Part shown: positions 10,014 to 18,374 of the stretch, piece after piece
How positions within the stretch are numbered: position 1 is the first letter of the stretch
How the letters are laid out: every line of letters starts with the position of its first letter
Assembly (NCBI RefSeq): GCF_010550245.1
Contig: NZ_JAAGLU010000016.1
Coordinates: forward strand, 155,143-219,142
From: Streptomyces sp. SID12501
GTDB lineage: Bacteria > Actinomycetota > Actinomycetes > Streptomycetales > Streptomycetaceae
Length of the DNA stretch: 64,000 bases
Direction: 5' to 3'
The notes under the pieces: model-generated
Told to the model about the DNA's origin: nothing
Database searches by the model: none
Seen by the model: the letters and a program-made list of their open reading frames with translations, nothing else
Position numbers and translations under genes: made by a program

Positions 10014-11120
10014 ATGCTCGAGATCGTGGTGAAGACGGAGACCGGGGAGCGGCACGTTCGTGTGTCCGCGGAGGAGCTGGCCGGGCTGGTGCGGCGAATC
10101 GGCGGTGCCGGCGACCGGTTCCTGGTGGTCCAGCGGATACCCGACCTGCCCGACGTCTTCGCCCAGGTCTGGCACGAGGCCGGCGGGGACTACACGCTGG
10201 AGCACCGCGACGGTACCGCCGACCGGCACTTCCAGGTGCTGGTCGACGGTACCGAAGCCGTGATCGAGGCGATGACAGGCTGGGCCCGGCAAGGGGCTGG
10301 GTGGATCACGGATGCGGCCTGGTCGCTGGTGGACATGGGCCTCACTCCCGAGGTGCCGCCGCTCGACCTGGACGAGGGTGAGCGCGAGGAGTTGGCGAAG
10401 CGCGTTCGCGAGGTGCTGGTCGGCGGCTACGCCGGCCGTGCCGAACTGGCGGAGCTGGCCGAGGAGCACCTGGTCACCGCGGACCGTCGGCCCGTGTCGC
10501 GCGCGCAGGCGGCGGCACTGGCCGACCGGATGTGGCTGGAGCGCGTCGCGGAGCAGGCCGAATGGAAGGGCGAGACCGATCCGGAACGGCTCACCCGCGC
10601 GTTCACCGCCCTCCAGGAGACCGGAATCACCGCCCGCGAGAACTTCACCTGCTGTCGCAGCTGCGGCCGGTCCGAGATCGGCGCCGAAGGCGGGACCGAC
10701 GCCCGTGGCTTCGTCTACTTCCACTCCCAGTGCACGGACTCAGCCGCGGCCGGCCACGGACTGACGCTCCTCTACGGAGGCTTCGACGGCTCGTCCGAGA
10801 CCACCGCCGCCGTCGGACACGAGGTCGTGGCCGCCCTGGCAGCGGCCGGTCTCCAGGCCGACTGGGACCGCGACCCCGACCGGGCCATCACCGTCACCCC
10901 TCTGGAGTGGCGCCGCCGCCTGGTCGGCCAGAGATCGCCTCCAGAGCTGATCAGGCCTGTTCCCCGCTCCGGTGACCTGCGCCGACGCCGGCGGTCCTGG
11001 GGCCACCTGCTCCGCTGCCGGTGGTGGCCGACGAGGAGGCGGGCCCCGGGCCCAGGGCGTCGCGAACGGAGGTCAGGATGTCCTCGGTGCCGGCGCCGAG
11101 CGCTCGCGCCGCGGAGGTGA
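10014..11120 (+). CDS. DUF6891-like hypothetical protein with an aberrant tail
   Basis: The frame gives 368 aa. The first 310 residues look genuine: an acidic alpha/beta N-terminal region, then TCCRSCGRSEIGAEG (possible metal-binding Cys pair), GFVYFHSQCTD and VTPLEWRRRL, which resembles the end of DUF6891 proteins. The remaining 55 residues are Arg/Pro/Cys-rich and run antisense through the 3' end of the convergent GntR gene (170-nt overlap). A TGA in the +1 frame at 10948-10950 abuts the GntR stop exactly, so an indel just upstream, or a sequencing error, is likely. Confidence 0.7.
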   Translation: MLEIVVKTETGERHVRVSAEELAGLVRRIGGAGDRFLVVQRIPDLPDVFAQVWHEAGGDYTLEHRDGTADRHFQVLVDGTEAVIEAMTGWARQGAGWITDAAWSLVDMGLTPEVPPLDLDEGEREELAKRVREVLVGGYAGRAELAELAEEHLVTADRRPVSRAQAAALADRMWLERVAEQAEWKGETDPERLTRAFTALQETGITARENFTCCRSCGRSEIGAEGGTDARGFVYFHSQCTDSAAAGHGLTLLYGGFDGSSETTAAVGHEVVAALAAAGLQADWDRDPDRAITVTPLEWRRRLVGQRSPPELIRPVPRSGDLRRRRRSWGHLLRCRWWPTRRRAPGPGRRERRSGCPRCRRRALAPRR

Positions 11121-11421
11121 AATCACGGGTCAGAGTGGCGAGTCGGCTGGCATCGAGCGCGTGCGGCTCGGACGGGAGCGCCGCGACCCGGGTGCCCGCG
11201 CCACGGCGGGTACGGATCAGTCCGGCGGCCTCCAGCTCGTGGTAGGCGCGGGCCACGGTGCCCGGCGCCAGATCGAGGTCGACGGCGAGCTGGCGCACGG
11301 TCGGCAGGCGCTCACCCTCGGCCAGCCGGCCGGTACGGATCAGCGCGGCCAGCTGGGCGCGGATCTGCTCGTACGGCGGTACCTGGCTGGTGGTGTCGAC
11401 GCGGACGGCGGGGTCACTCAT
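10951..11421 (-). CDS. GntR family regulator (YtrA-like)
   Basis: The protein is 156 aa. The N-terminal winged helix is intact: VPPYEQIRAQLAALIRTGRL, LPTVRQLAVDLDLAPGTVAR and GLIRTRRGAGTRV. A short helical C-terminal part (RDFTSAARALGAG) replaces a large effector domain, as in the YtrA subfamily, followed by a low-complexity Gly/Ala/Ser tail. It is encoded downstream of its membrane partner with an 8-nt overlap, so the two form one operon. It most likely represses this operon through the paired repeats at 12227-12296. Confidence 0.88.
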   Translation of the reverse strand: MSDPAVRVDTTSQVPPYEQIRAQLAALIRTGRLAEGERLPTVRQLAVDLDLAPGTVARAYHELEAAGLIRTRRGAGTRVAALPSEPHALDASRLATLTRDFTSAARALGAGTEDILTSVRDALGPGPASSSATTGSGAGGPRTAGVGAGHRSGEQA

Positions 11422-12208
11422 CGTCGAAGACCCCGTCTTCCGCCGCCTCGTCGTCGACGGCCCGCGGCGCCACCACCGTGACCAGCGACCATCCGAAGGT
11501 GAAGAGGCCGAGAAGGCCCAGGGGGCAGAGCGCCACTATGGTGGCGGCGCCCAGCGGACCGGCGCATGTCTTCTCCGTGAGCGCGACGAAGATCATCACT
11601 ACGACGAGCAGCACCTGGGTCGACACCAGCAGCCCCCAGGCTCCGGTGATCGCCCACGCGCGGTCGCGGCGCTGCTGCTCGTCGCCCGGTCCGTGGGCGA
11701 TACGGCGCAGGGCCCAGACGCAGACGGGGGTTCCGACGGCGAGGGCGGCGAACATCGGGCCGCTGTAGTACAGGCCGGGCCAGGGGCCGAGTGATGTGCG
11801 CAGCCCTTCGCAGGTGACGGTGAGGACATGCCCCGCTCTGCCTGTCCGGTCGGCGTCGGAAGAGGCCGTGACCGCACCGATCACCAGCAGGGTGACGAGG
11901 GACGCCGCCTGCAGAAGAAGCAGAGGCGCCATACGGGGCGGCACTTGGTCCCGGACCAGACGCGGGGCGAGACTCGCGGTGCGTACCGCTTCCTGGGGAC
12001 GCAGGGTCAGGGCGTCGCCGAGCAGGACACCGCCCACCGCGCACAGGCCGAACGCCGTGATGGCGAACACGAGGGGCATCGCGATGTCGCCGCTGTGCAT
12101 CGCGATCAACTGCTGTGCGACCACGATGCCGATGGCCAGACCGGACCAGCGGGCGTAGTACTCGGCGTGGTCGAGGAACCGGGACTGGAGCGGGACGGTG
12201 TCGAGCAT
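11414..12208 (-). CDS. Multi-pass membrane protein in GntR operon
   Basis: About 264 aa with six predicted membrane helices, for example SGLAIGIVVAQQLIAM, LVFAITAFGLCAVGGVLLGD, LLLLQAASLVTLLVIGAV and LGLLGLFTFGWSLVTVVAP. ATG 12208 is preferred: GGGGGGA lies 7 nt upstream, whereas the upstream in-frame ATG at 12229 falls inside an operator repeat. I do not recognise a family. Partners of YtrA-type GntR regulators are usually ABC transporters or membrane proteins induced by cell-wall-active compounds, but no ATPase is encoded here. Confidence 0.8.
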   Translation of the reverse strand: MLDTVPLQSRFLDHAEYYARWSGLAIGIVVAQQLIAMHSGDIAMPLVFAITAFGLCAVGGVLLGDALTLRPQEAVRTASLAPRLVRDQVPPRMAPLLLLQAASLVTLLVIGAVTASSDADRTGRAGHVLTVTCEGLRTSLGPWPGLYYSGPMFAALAVGTPVCVWALRRIAHGPGDEQQRRDRAWAITGAWGLLVSTQVLLVVVMIFVALTEKTCAGPLGAATIVALCPLGLLGLFTFGWSLVTVVAPRAVDDEAAEDGVFDDE

Positions 12209-12226
12209 GTGGAGATCCCCCCAGAT

Positions 12227-12256
12227 CATCTTGTATCAAGCAGTGGGTACAAGATG
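12227..12256. promoter_or_regulatory. Operator repeat 1 of GntR operon
   Basis: Inverted repeat CATCTTGTATC (12227-12237) / GGTACAAGATG (12246-12256), 11-nt arms with one mismatch and an 8-nt gap. It lies immediately upstream of the ribosome binding site of the membrane-protein gene. A second copy with the same geometry starts 40 nt further upstream, about four helical turns, so both would be on the same face of the DNA. Confidence 0.7.
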
Positions 12257-12266
12257 CCCTGGCCGG

Positions 12267-12296
12267 GATCTTGTGTCAAATACTCGATACAAGATG
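12267..12296. promoter_or_regulatory. Operator repeat 2 of GntR operon, overlapping a TTGACA box
   Basis: Inverted repeat GATCTTGTGTC (12267-12277) / GATACAAGATG (12286-12296), again an 8-nt gap. Read on the minus strand, TTGACA occurs inside it (GTATTTGACACAAG) and could be the -35 box, which would make bound repressor block RNA polymerase. No clear -10 is visible at 17-18 nt, so the promoter assignment is tentative; the repeat itself is unambiguous. Confidence 0.7.
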
Positions 12297-12314
12297 AACA
12301 AGGGGAAGAGGTAC

Positions 12315-14321
12315 TCAAGGAGAGACATCGGCCTGAGGCACGCTCGGCGGTGAGTCCCCTTCCCCGTGTTCAGCTCGCATTCCGGGCAGCGCGTACCGGC
12401 TGAGGCCGGGGGTGTCGGGCCTGCCCCGACCCGCTGTCAGCACCAGGACCTCGTCCTCGGCGCTCCAGACGCGCCGCGGGGACTTGGCGGGGCACAACTG
12501 GACGCTGTCGTGGGGGAGGAGCGCGCGCGGGTCGTGGGCGCGGTAGCCGATCGCGCACTCGCCGCGTCCCAGCGCTGCCGCGACCACGGTCGCGAAGGAG
12601 GCTTCCAGGCCGGGCAGCACGTAGTGGTCGGCTGTGCGCAGGGCGAGTGCTCCGCCGCGCACGGCGAAGATCTCCTCGAACACGGCGGCCAGTTCGGGGC
12701 TGTGCACGATCTGTGCCATCAGCAGGGCGGTGAGTTCTCCTCGCAGGACGACGTCGGACGCGCGGCCGAGCGGGGCGACCCTCCGGCTGCGGTGGTCGCG
12801 CATCTCGGCCACCACGGGCAGTACCCGGTGTGTTCTCTCCTCCCAGGACCGCAGGGTCAGCATGCTCAACAGGGTCCGGTCGTCGGACCGTTCGGGACAT
12901 GTCTCCTGGTCCGCTCCGAGGGCGATGACACTGTCGTAGACGCGGAGGTCGAGACCGCCGAGGGTCTCGGGGGCGGCCGGGTCACCGGTTCGGTGTGCGA
13001 GGCGCAGCGGCGAGGGGTCTTCGAGGCCGGGGGGCCAGTCCGTCGGGGGGCCGGTGTCCGCGGCGGTGACCACGTCGAGGACGGAGCCCGGCCGGGCGGT
13101 CCGGCGCAGGATGTCCACGATCAGCGGGGCGCGCCGGTTCCATCCCAGGAGCAGCAGCCGTGCGGGAGGGCCGGGCCGTGGGCGGGGTGGTGCCATGGCG
13201 GTGGTGTCGACCCGCGCGCGCGAGTCGGCGAGCGGGACGGGGCTGTCGTCGTGGGCGACGGTCACCAGCCGGTCCCCCGGTTCCAGCACGGTCCCGGGCG
13301 CCGGAGTGAGCAGCGCAGAGCCGTCCGCCCGCAGGAGTCCCACGGCGCAGGACGTTTCGAGGCGCAGTGCCACGTCCTCGAAGGACAGTCCCGGTGCCTG
13401 CGGGATGTCGCTCACGTGGAACTCGGCTCCGGAGAAGTCCAGGAGGTCGCGCAGCACCGACGACATCCCGGGGTGCCCGGCGGACTGGAGGAGCAGCCGC
13501 GCGGTGGTCCGGTCGGTCTCCAGGACGGTGCCACGCGGTCCGGCGGCGAGCCGCGCGGCCGGCAGATAGCGTCCGTCGCGTACGGCGGCCACCACGCGCG
13601 GGCCGTTCTCGGCGTGGACCAGGGTGCGCAGTGCCAGGAGGGTCCGTACGACCGTCAGGTCGCCGTCGGTGTCCTCGGCGGGCAGCACTGTCACCGTCCG
13701 TGCCGTGCCCGGGGTGACCAGGGCCAGGGCGTCGGGGTCGGTCGGTGATCCGGTGCGGCACTCCAGGCGGACGCCGACCCTGGCTCCCAGGGTGGTGGTG
13801 AGGGCCGTTTCCATGGTGGCCGGGTCCCGGTCCGCGAGAATGGTGATCACATGCCGGACGCCGACCGGGCGTGCGGCGATCAGTTCGGCGACCAGGGGGA
13901 AGATCTGGTCGGACCAGCCCAGGACCACGGTGTGGTCGTGTTCCAGGATCCGGGAGCGGCCCCGTCTCAGTTCCGTGAGCCGGTCTCCCAGGCCGGTGGT
14001 GACGACACCGACGACTGTCGACACGCACAGCAGGGCGATCAGGCCGAGCAGTACGGACAGCAGCATGCGCAGGGGTGCGCCGGTCGCGGCGCCGAGACGC
14101 AGGGTCTCCGCGCTGGTGCGCCATACCTGGGTGAGCCGGCCGGACAGGGAGTGCGGGGCGGCGGGGTCCGTCCACACCAGCAGTGCGCTGACGGGGACGA
14201 CGATCGCCAGGCAGCACAGGGCGAGCCAACCGAGCAGGGTTCCGGTGCTGCGGGCCAGTGTCCTGTCGAACAGGTAACGCGTCCGGTGGTGTAACGGGGG
14301 TCGTTCCTGTCGCCGTTCCAC
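12315..14321 (-). CDS. CASTOR/POLLUX-like ion channel with RCK/TrkA-type domains
   Basis: The protein is 668 aa. There are two N-terminal membrane helices (TLLGWLALCCLAIVVPVSAL and SVLLGLIALLCVSTVVGVVT), with no canonical TxGYG filter between them. A long cytoplasmic region follows with two Rossmann-like nucleotide-binding segments (HTVVLGWSDQIFPLVAEL near residue 130 and RLLLLGWNRRAPLIVDIL near 385) and a TrkA_C-like segment (GDRLVTVAHDD). This is the arrangement of CASTOR/POLLUX (DMI1)-type channels. GTG 14321 follows CAGGGGGCTGAT. Ion specificity is unknown. Confidence 0.85.
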   Translation of the reverse strand: MERRQERPPLHHRTRYLFDRTLARSTGTLLGWLALCCLAIVVPVSALLVWTDPAAPHSLSGRLTQVWRTSAETLRLGAATGAPLRMLLSVLLGLIALLCVSTVVGVVTTGLGDRLTELRRGRSRILEHDHTVVLGWSDQIFPLVAELIAARPVGVRHVITILADRDPATMETALTTTLGARVGVRLECRTGSPTDPDALALVTPGTARTVTVLPAEDTDGDLTVVRTLLALRTLVHAENGPRVVAAVRDGRYLPAARLAAGPRGTVLETDRTTARLLLQSAGHPGMSSVLRDLLDFSGAEFHVSDIPQAPGLSFEDVALRLETSCAVGLLRADGSALLTPAPGTVLEPGDRLVTVAHDDSPVPLADSRARVDTTAMAPPRPRPGPPARLLLLGWNRRAPLIVDILRRTARPGSVLDVVTAADTGPPTDWPPGLEDPSPLRLAHRTGDPAAPETLGGLDLRVYDSVIALGADQETCPERSDDRTLLSMLTLRSWEERTHRVLPVVAEMRDHRSRRVAPLGRASDVVLRGELTALLMAQIVHSPELAAVFEEIFAVRGGALALRTADHYVLPGLEASFATVVAAALGRGECAIGYRAHDPRALLPHDSVQLCPAKSPRRVWSAEDEVLVLTAGRGRPDTPGLSRYALPGMRAEHGEGDSPPSVPQADVSP

Positions 14322-14468
14322 ATCAGCCCCCTGATCGCCGCGCCCGCCTCCGGAAGTCGAAGCGTGCCGGTCCCACCGTCCGCGACACGCCGCTCCACCG
14401 GGATCTTCATCCTTTCGGGCAGCGACACGGGCCGAAACCTGGGCGAGGCCGGACCGGGGAGAAGGAGC

Positions 14469-15224
14469 TCAGAACCCGTGGCGCATCCCCCCGTCGACAG
14501 GCACCATGACCCCCGTCAGATAGCTCGCCGCAGGCGACAGCAGGAACGCCGCCGTACGTCCGAACTCCTCCGGCCTGCCATATCGCCGCAACGGAATCCG
14601 CGACTCGTTGGCGACCCGGGTCGCCCCGGGGTCCGCGGACAACCCGTCCAGCTCGCGCACGCGGTCCGTGTCGATGCGCGCCGGCAGCAACCCCACCACC
14701 CGGATCCCTCGCGGCCCCACCTCGTCCGCGAGGGACTTGGCGAACCCGGCGAGCCCCGGCCGCAGGCCGTTGGAGATGGTCAGCCCCGGAATCGGTTCGT
14801 GCACCGAACCGGACAGCACGAACCCGACGACCCCGCCCGCCTCCAGCTCCGTCACCGCGGTACGGGCCAGCCGTACCGCGCCCAGGAACACCGAGTCGAA
14901 CGCGGCCCGCCACTGCTCGTCCGTGTTGTCGGCGACGAACCCGGGCGCCGGCCCGCCCACGCTGATGAGGATGCCGTTGAAGCGCCCGAAGTGCTCGCGG
15001 GCCGCCGCGACGAGCCGCTGCGCGACCTCCGGGTCGGAGTTGTCCGCGGCCACGCCCACCGCCCCCGGGCCCAGTTCGGCCGCGGCCTCCGCGACCGTCT
15101 TCTCGTCCCGCCCCGTGATGACCACCTTCGCGCCGTCGGCGACGAGCTCGCGCGCGGCGGCGTTGCCCAGCCCACGGGTGGCTCCGGTGACGACGTACAC
15201 CCGGTCCTTCAGTCCAAGATCCAT
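14469..15224 (-). CDS. SDR family oxidoreductase with atypical active site
   Basis: The protein is 251 aa. The cofactor motif TGATRGLG (TGxxxGxG) and an NxD-like DNSD support NAD(P) binding, and VDGG closes the fold. The catalytic YxxxK is missing: in VHEPIPGLTISNGLRPGLAG the Tyr position is Ser and the Lys position is Arg. Ser is present in LSGS. A minority SDR lineage has this pattern, so classical dehydrogenase activity is uncertain. It lies 5 nt downstream of the GH15 gene and is probably co-transcribed with it. Confidence 0.85.
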   Translation of the reverse strand: MDLGLKDRVYVVTGATRGLGNAAARELVADGAKVVITGRDEKTVAEAAAELGPGAVGVAADNSDPEVAQRLVAAAREHFGRFNGILISVGGPAPGFVADNTDEQWRAAFDSVFLGAVRLARTAVTELEAGGVVGFVLSGSVHEPIPGLTISNGLRPGLAGFAKSLADEVGPRGIRVVGLLPARIDTDRVRELDGLSADPGATRVANESRIPLRRYGRPEEFGRTAAFLLSPAASYLTGVMVPVDGGMRHGF

Positions 15225-15229
15225 GGTCC

Positions 15230-17098
15230 CTATCCTGCCCGCTCGTCGCCGTACAGGGCGAGGGCTGTGTTGACGAGGCCGATGTGGCTGAACGCCTGGG
15301 GGAAGTTGCCGAGCTGGCGGTCGGCGACCGGGTCGTACTCCTCCGCCAGCAGCCCCACGTCGTTGGTGAGACCGACCAGGCGTTCGAAGAGTGCGCGTGC
15401 CTCCTTGGTACGGCCGATCATGTGCAGGGCGTCCGCCAGCCAGAACGAGCAGGCCAGGAACACGCCCTCGTCACCGGGCAGTCCGTCGACCACGGGACCG
15501 TCCGTGCTGTAGCGGCGTACGAATCCGTTGTTCCCGAGTTCGTCCCTGACGGCGTCGATGGTGCCGACGATCCTCGGGTCGTCCGGGGGCAGGAAGCCGA
15601 CGCGGGGCAGGAGCAGCACGGCGGCGTCGAGTTCGCGGGAGCCGTAGAACTGCGTGAACGTGTTCCGCTCCGGGTCGTAGCCGCGTTCGCACACCTCCCG
15701 GTGCACCTCGTCGCGCATGGCCCGCCAGCCGTCGAGGTCGCCGCCGCTGAGCTTCGGGTTGAGTTCGAGCTGACGCACCGCGCGGTCGGCGGCCACCCAG
15801 GCCATCACCTTCGAGTGCACGAAGTGGCGGCGCGGGCCGCGCACCTCCCACAGCCCCTCGTCGGGCTGCCGCCACGCCGTCCGCAGGAACTCCATCAGCG
15901 CGACCTGCACCCGCCACATGTGCGGCTTGGACGGCAGCCCCGAACGCCGGGCCAGCGCCAGCGAGTCGATCACCTCGCCGTACACGTCGAGCTGGAGCTG
16001 CCGTACGGCCGCGTTGCCGATCCGCACCGGAGCCGAGCCCGCGAAGCCGGGCAGCCAGTCCAGCTCGAACTCCGGCAGCCGGCGTTCACCGGCGAGCCCG
16101 TACATGATCTGGAGGTCCGCCGGATCGCCCGCGACCGCCCGCAGCAGCCAGTCGCGCCAGCTCTCGGCCTCCTCGTGGTAGCCCGCCGACAGCAGTGCGT
16201 TCAGGGTGAGAGTGGAGTCGCGCAGCCAGCAGTAGCGGTAGTCCCAGTTGCGTACGCCGCCCAGTTCCTCCGGGAGCGAGGTGGTGGGGGCGGCCACGAT
16301 CCCGCCGGTCGGCGCGTACGTCAGCGCCTTCAGGGTGATCAGCGAGCGCACGACGGTGTCCCGGTGCGGCCCGTCGTACGTACAGCGCGCCGACCAGTCC
16401 TGCCAGTCCGAGACGGTCGTGTCCAGCGCCTCGTACGGGTCGACGAACGGCGGATGCGGCTCGTGCGAGGGATGCCAGGTCAGCACGAACGCGACCCGCT
16501 CGCCCTCGGCGACGGTGAACTCCGAGTACGTGGTGAAGTCCCGGCCCCAGGTGCGCACCCCCTCGTCGGTGCGCAGCCACACCGCGTCCGGCCCCGCGAC
16601 GGCCACCCGGTGCCCGTTCACCCGGCGCATCCACGGCACGACCGACCCGTAGTCGAACCGCAGCCGCAGCGTGCTGCGGACGGTCACCTCGCCGCGTACG
16701 CCCTCGACGATCCGTACGAGATCGGGGGAGCGGTCGCGCTGGGGCATCAGGTCGGTGACGCGTACCGCGCCCTCGTCGGTCTCCCACTCGGTGTCGAGGA
16801 CGAGGGTGCCGGGCCGGTAAGTGCGCCGGGTACACCGGTCGGCGCCCTCGGGGGCGATCCGCCAGTGCCCGTTGCGCTCGTCGCCGAGCAGCGCGGCGAA
16901 ACAGGCGGCCGAGTCGAAGCGGGGCAGACAGAGCCAGTCGACGGAACCGTTCATGCCGACGAGCGCGGCGGTCTGGTGGTCACCGACGAGGGCGTAGTCC
17001 TCGATACGAGGGATACGAGGGATACGCGCGATATCGGGGATACGGTCATTCTTATGGGGGTGCACGACGTGCAGGTTCCCGCTGTGGGGCCCCGGCAT
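15230..17098 (-). CDS. Glycoside hydrolase family 15 protein (glucoamylase/trehalase type)
   Basis: The protein is about 622 aa. GH15 hallmarks are present in order: EDYALVGDHQTAALVGMNGS, DWLCLPRFDS near the N-terminus, RNWDYRYCWLRDS in the middle, KVMAWVAADRAV, and the C-terminal LLAEEYDPVADRQLGNFPQA with a catalytic-type Glu. There is no signal peptide, so it is an intracellular alpha-glucosidase acting on trehalose or maltooligosaccharides. The first 33 codons include a 9-nt tandem repeat and the exact start is uncertain; translation may begin nearer the EDYALVG block. Confidence 0.9.
   Translation of the reverse strand: MPGPHSGNLHVVHPHKNDRIPDIARIPRIPRIEDYALVGDHQTAALVGMNGSVDWLCLPRFDSAACFAALLGDERNGHWRIAPEGADRCTRRTYRPGTLVLDTEWETDEGAVRVTDLMPQRDRSPDLVRIVEGVRGEVTVRSTLRLRFDYGSVVPWMRRVNGHRVAVAGPDAVWLRTDEGVRTWGRDFTTYSEFTVAEGERVAFVLTWHPSHEPHPPFVDPYEALDTTVSDWQDWSARCTYDGPHRDTVVRSLITLKALTYAPTGGIVAAPTTSLPEELGGVRNWDYRYCWLRDSTLTLNALLSAGYHEEAESWRDWLLRAVAGDPADLQIMYGLAGERRLPEFELDWLPGFAGSAPVRIGNAAVRQLQLDVYGEVIDSLALARRSGLPSKPHMWRVQVALMEFLRTAWRQPDEGLWEVRGPRRHFVHSKVMAWVAADRAVRQLELNPKLSGGDLDGWRAMRDEVHREVCERGYDPERNTFTQFYGSRELDAAVLLLPRVGFLPPDDPRIVGTIDAVRDELGNNGFVRRYSTDGPVVDGLPGDEGVFLACSFWLADALHMIGRTKEARALFERLVGLTNDVGLLAEEYDPVADRQLGNFPQAFSHIGLVNTALALYGDERAG
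17000..17044 (-). repeat. Five tandem 9-nt units in the GH15 N-terminus
   Basis: On the minus strand the units CGTATCCCC, GATATCGCG, CGTATCCCT, CGTATCCCT and CGTATCGAG follow one another in frame, encoding RIP-DIA-RIP-RIP-RIE. Two adjacent units are identical. Slippage here would change the N-terminal length in steps of three residues without a frameshift. Confidence 0.7.
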
Positions 17099-17159
17099 TC
17101 GGACGAGATCGTCCTGTCACACGCCGAGAATCCCCGGTTACGTCACACGGCCGGTCGCG

Positions 17160-17966
17160 TCACACGACGGCGGGCTCGGCATCCTGGGACTCCTGAGCCT
17201 CCCGCGCCGCCGCCTCGGCCTCCGCCCGGTCCCGGCGTTCCCGGCGCACGAGGATCACCCAGCCCAGGGGGACACCCGCGGAGAACAGCCACCACTGGAT
17301 GGCGTAGGCGTAGTTCAGCGCGGCGTTCTCGTCGCCGGGCTTCCCGAGCAGCTCGGGGGCGCTGCCCTTCGGTTCGGGCGTCGTCAGCACGATGTAGCCG
17401 CCGAGCACCTCGGCGCCCAGCCGCCGGGCCTCCTGCTCGCTGTTGATCAGCATGACCTGCCGGTCCGGCAGCCCTTTGAGGTCCTTGATGCCGCTCGCCG
17501 CGGTCGTCTCGGCGGGCATCAGCCGCCCGGTGACGGTGATCTCGCCTCTGGGTGGTGCCGGGATCGTGGGGAACGCGGTCTGGCTCGGCCCGTCCGAGGG
17601 GATCCAGCCCCGGTTGACCAGCAGGACCTTGCCGTCGTCGAGGACGAAGGGGGTCAGGACGTGGTAGCCGACCTCGTCGTCGGAGTTGGTACGGCGGCGG
17701 ACGACGACCTCGTCGTCGGTGTCGAAGCGGCCCTTCGCGCTCACGGTGTGGTAGCGCTCGTCGGTGGTGACGGTGTGTCCGGGGGAGGTCAGCCTCTCCA
17801 CGGGCACCGGCTCGGCGGACAGCGCGTCCGCGACGAGCTGGTTGCGGGCGGAGCGCCCTTCGTAGCGGTGCATCTGCCAGATGCCCAGCCTGATCATCGT
17901 GGGGATGAGGAGGAGGGCGACCAGCGTGAGGATCACCCACTGCCGGGACAAGAGGAAGCGGTACAC
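17160..17966 (-). CDS. SURF1 family cytochrome oxidase biogenesis protein
   Basis: The protein is 268 aa with the SURF1 arrangement: an N-terminal helix (WVILTLVALLLIPTMIRLGI followed by WQMHRYEGR), an extracytoplasmic domain with LLVNRGWIPSD, GRLMP and NYAYAIQWWLFS, then a second helix (GVPLGWVILVRRERR). GTG 17966 was chosen. SURF1 helps heme insertion into cytochrome c oxidase. It lies directly downstream of the split Cys-rich gene, which suggests the ancestral order exonuclease, Cys-rich protein, SURF1 on the minus strand. Confidence 0.92.
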   Translation of the reverse strand: MYRFLLSRQWVILTLVALLLIPTMIRLGIWQMHRYEGRSARNQLVADALSAEPVPVERLTSPGHTVTTDERYHTVSAKGRFDTDDEVVVRRRTNSDDEVGYHVLTPFVLDDGKVLLVNRGWIPSDGPSQTAFPTIPAPPRGEITVTGRLMPAETTAASGIKDLKGLPDRQVMLINSEQEARRLGAEVLGGYIVLTTPEPKGSAPELLGKPGDENAALNYAYAIQWWLFSAGVPLGWVILVRRERRDRAEAEAAAREAQESQDAEPAVV

Positions 17967-18042
17967 CCCACTGACGGTACAACTCGCCCGTGGGGTGCGT
18001 TCAGGGGGGTACGGACTCGGACGCGGGCCCGCGCGGGCCCTC

Positions 18043-18210
18043 TCAGACCCTGTCGACGATCCCCACCCTCCCCTCCGCGCGTGCGCAGTGCGCCCCGCAG
18101 TACCAGTGCCCCTCGGCCTCGACGCCCTGCCCGATGATCTGGACCCGGCAGTGCTCGCAGATGGGCGCCATACGGTGGATCGCGCAGGCGAAGCAGTCGA
18201 AGACGTGCAC
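18043..18210 (-). pseudogene. 3' half of a conserved Cys-rich small gene, cut by the island
   Basis: Read on the minus strand, this encodes VHVFDCFACAIHRMAPICEH continuing through CRVQIIGQG and HWYCGAHCARAEG to IVDRV and a stop: 55 residues with a CxxC pair (CEHC) and CGAHC. No ribosome site precedes it. The missing N-terminus is found on the same strand at 24274-24341; joining them in frame rebuilds a protein of about 77 aa like the intact copy at 18634-18882. The family is probably a zinc-binding protein of unknown role. Confidence 0.85.
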
Positions 18211-18254
18211 TCTCCTCTTTGACGTAACTGGTATCTCAGGAGGGGTGGTTACCT

Positions 18255-18374
18255 GTGATTATGACGAAGAGTGAGTGGCTTGAGTACTGGTTGTCACGGG
18301 CGCCGATGTTGTCGGAGGACGTTTTGGACGACATCGAGTACATCCTTGCGACTGCGGGAGGCGATGAAGACTGA
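18255..18374 (+). CDS. 39-aa ORF at the left edge of the island
   Basis: GTG 18255 follows AGGAGGGG (18238-18245) by 9 nt. The product begins VIMTKSEWLEYWLSRAPMLS and ends in ILATAGGDED. It is acidic and helical, with a regular pattern of hydrophobic residues. Base composition is lower in GC than core genes. It is too short for a family call; a small regulatory protein of the element is possible. The ribosome site and island-edge position are the main support. Confidence 0.5.
   Translation: MIMTKSEWLEYWLSRAPMLSEDVLDDIEYILATAGGDED

Noticed and set aside
18205..18240. Terminal inverted repeats at the island ends
   Set aside because: Comparing the first and last 40 nt of the island gives only scattered matches (for example CTCCT), below what chance would give in GC-rich DNA.
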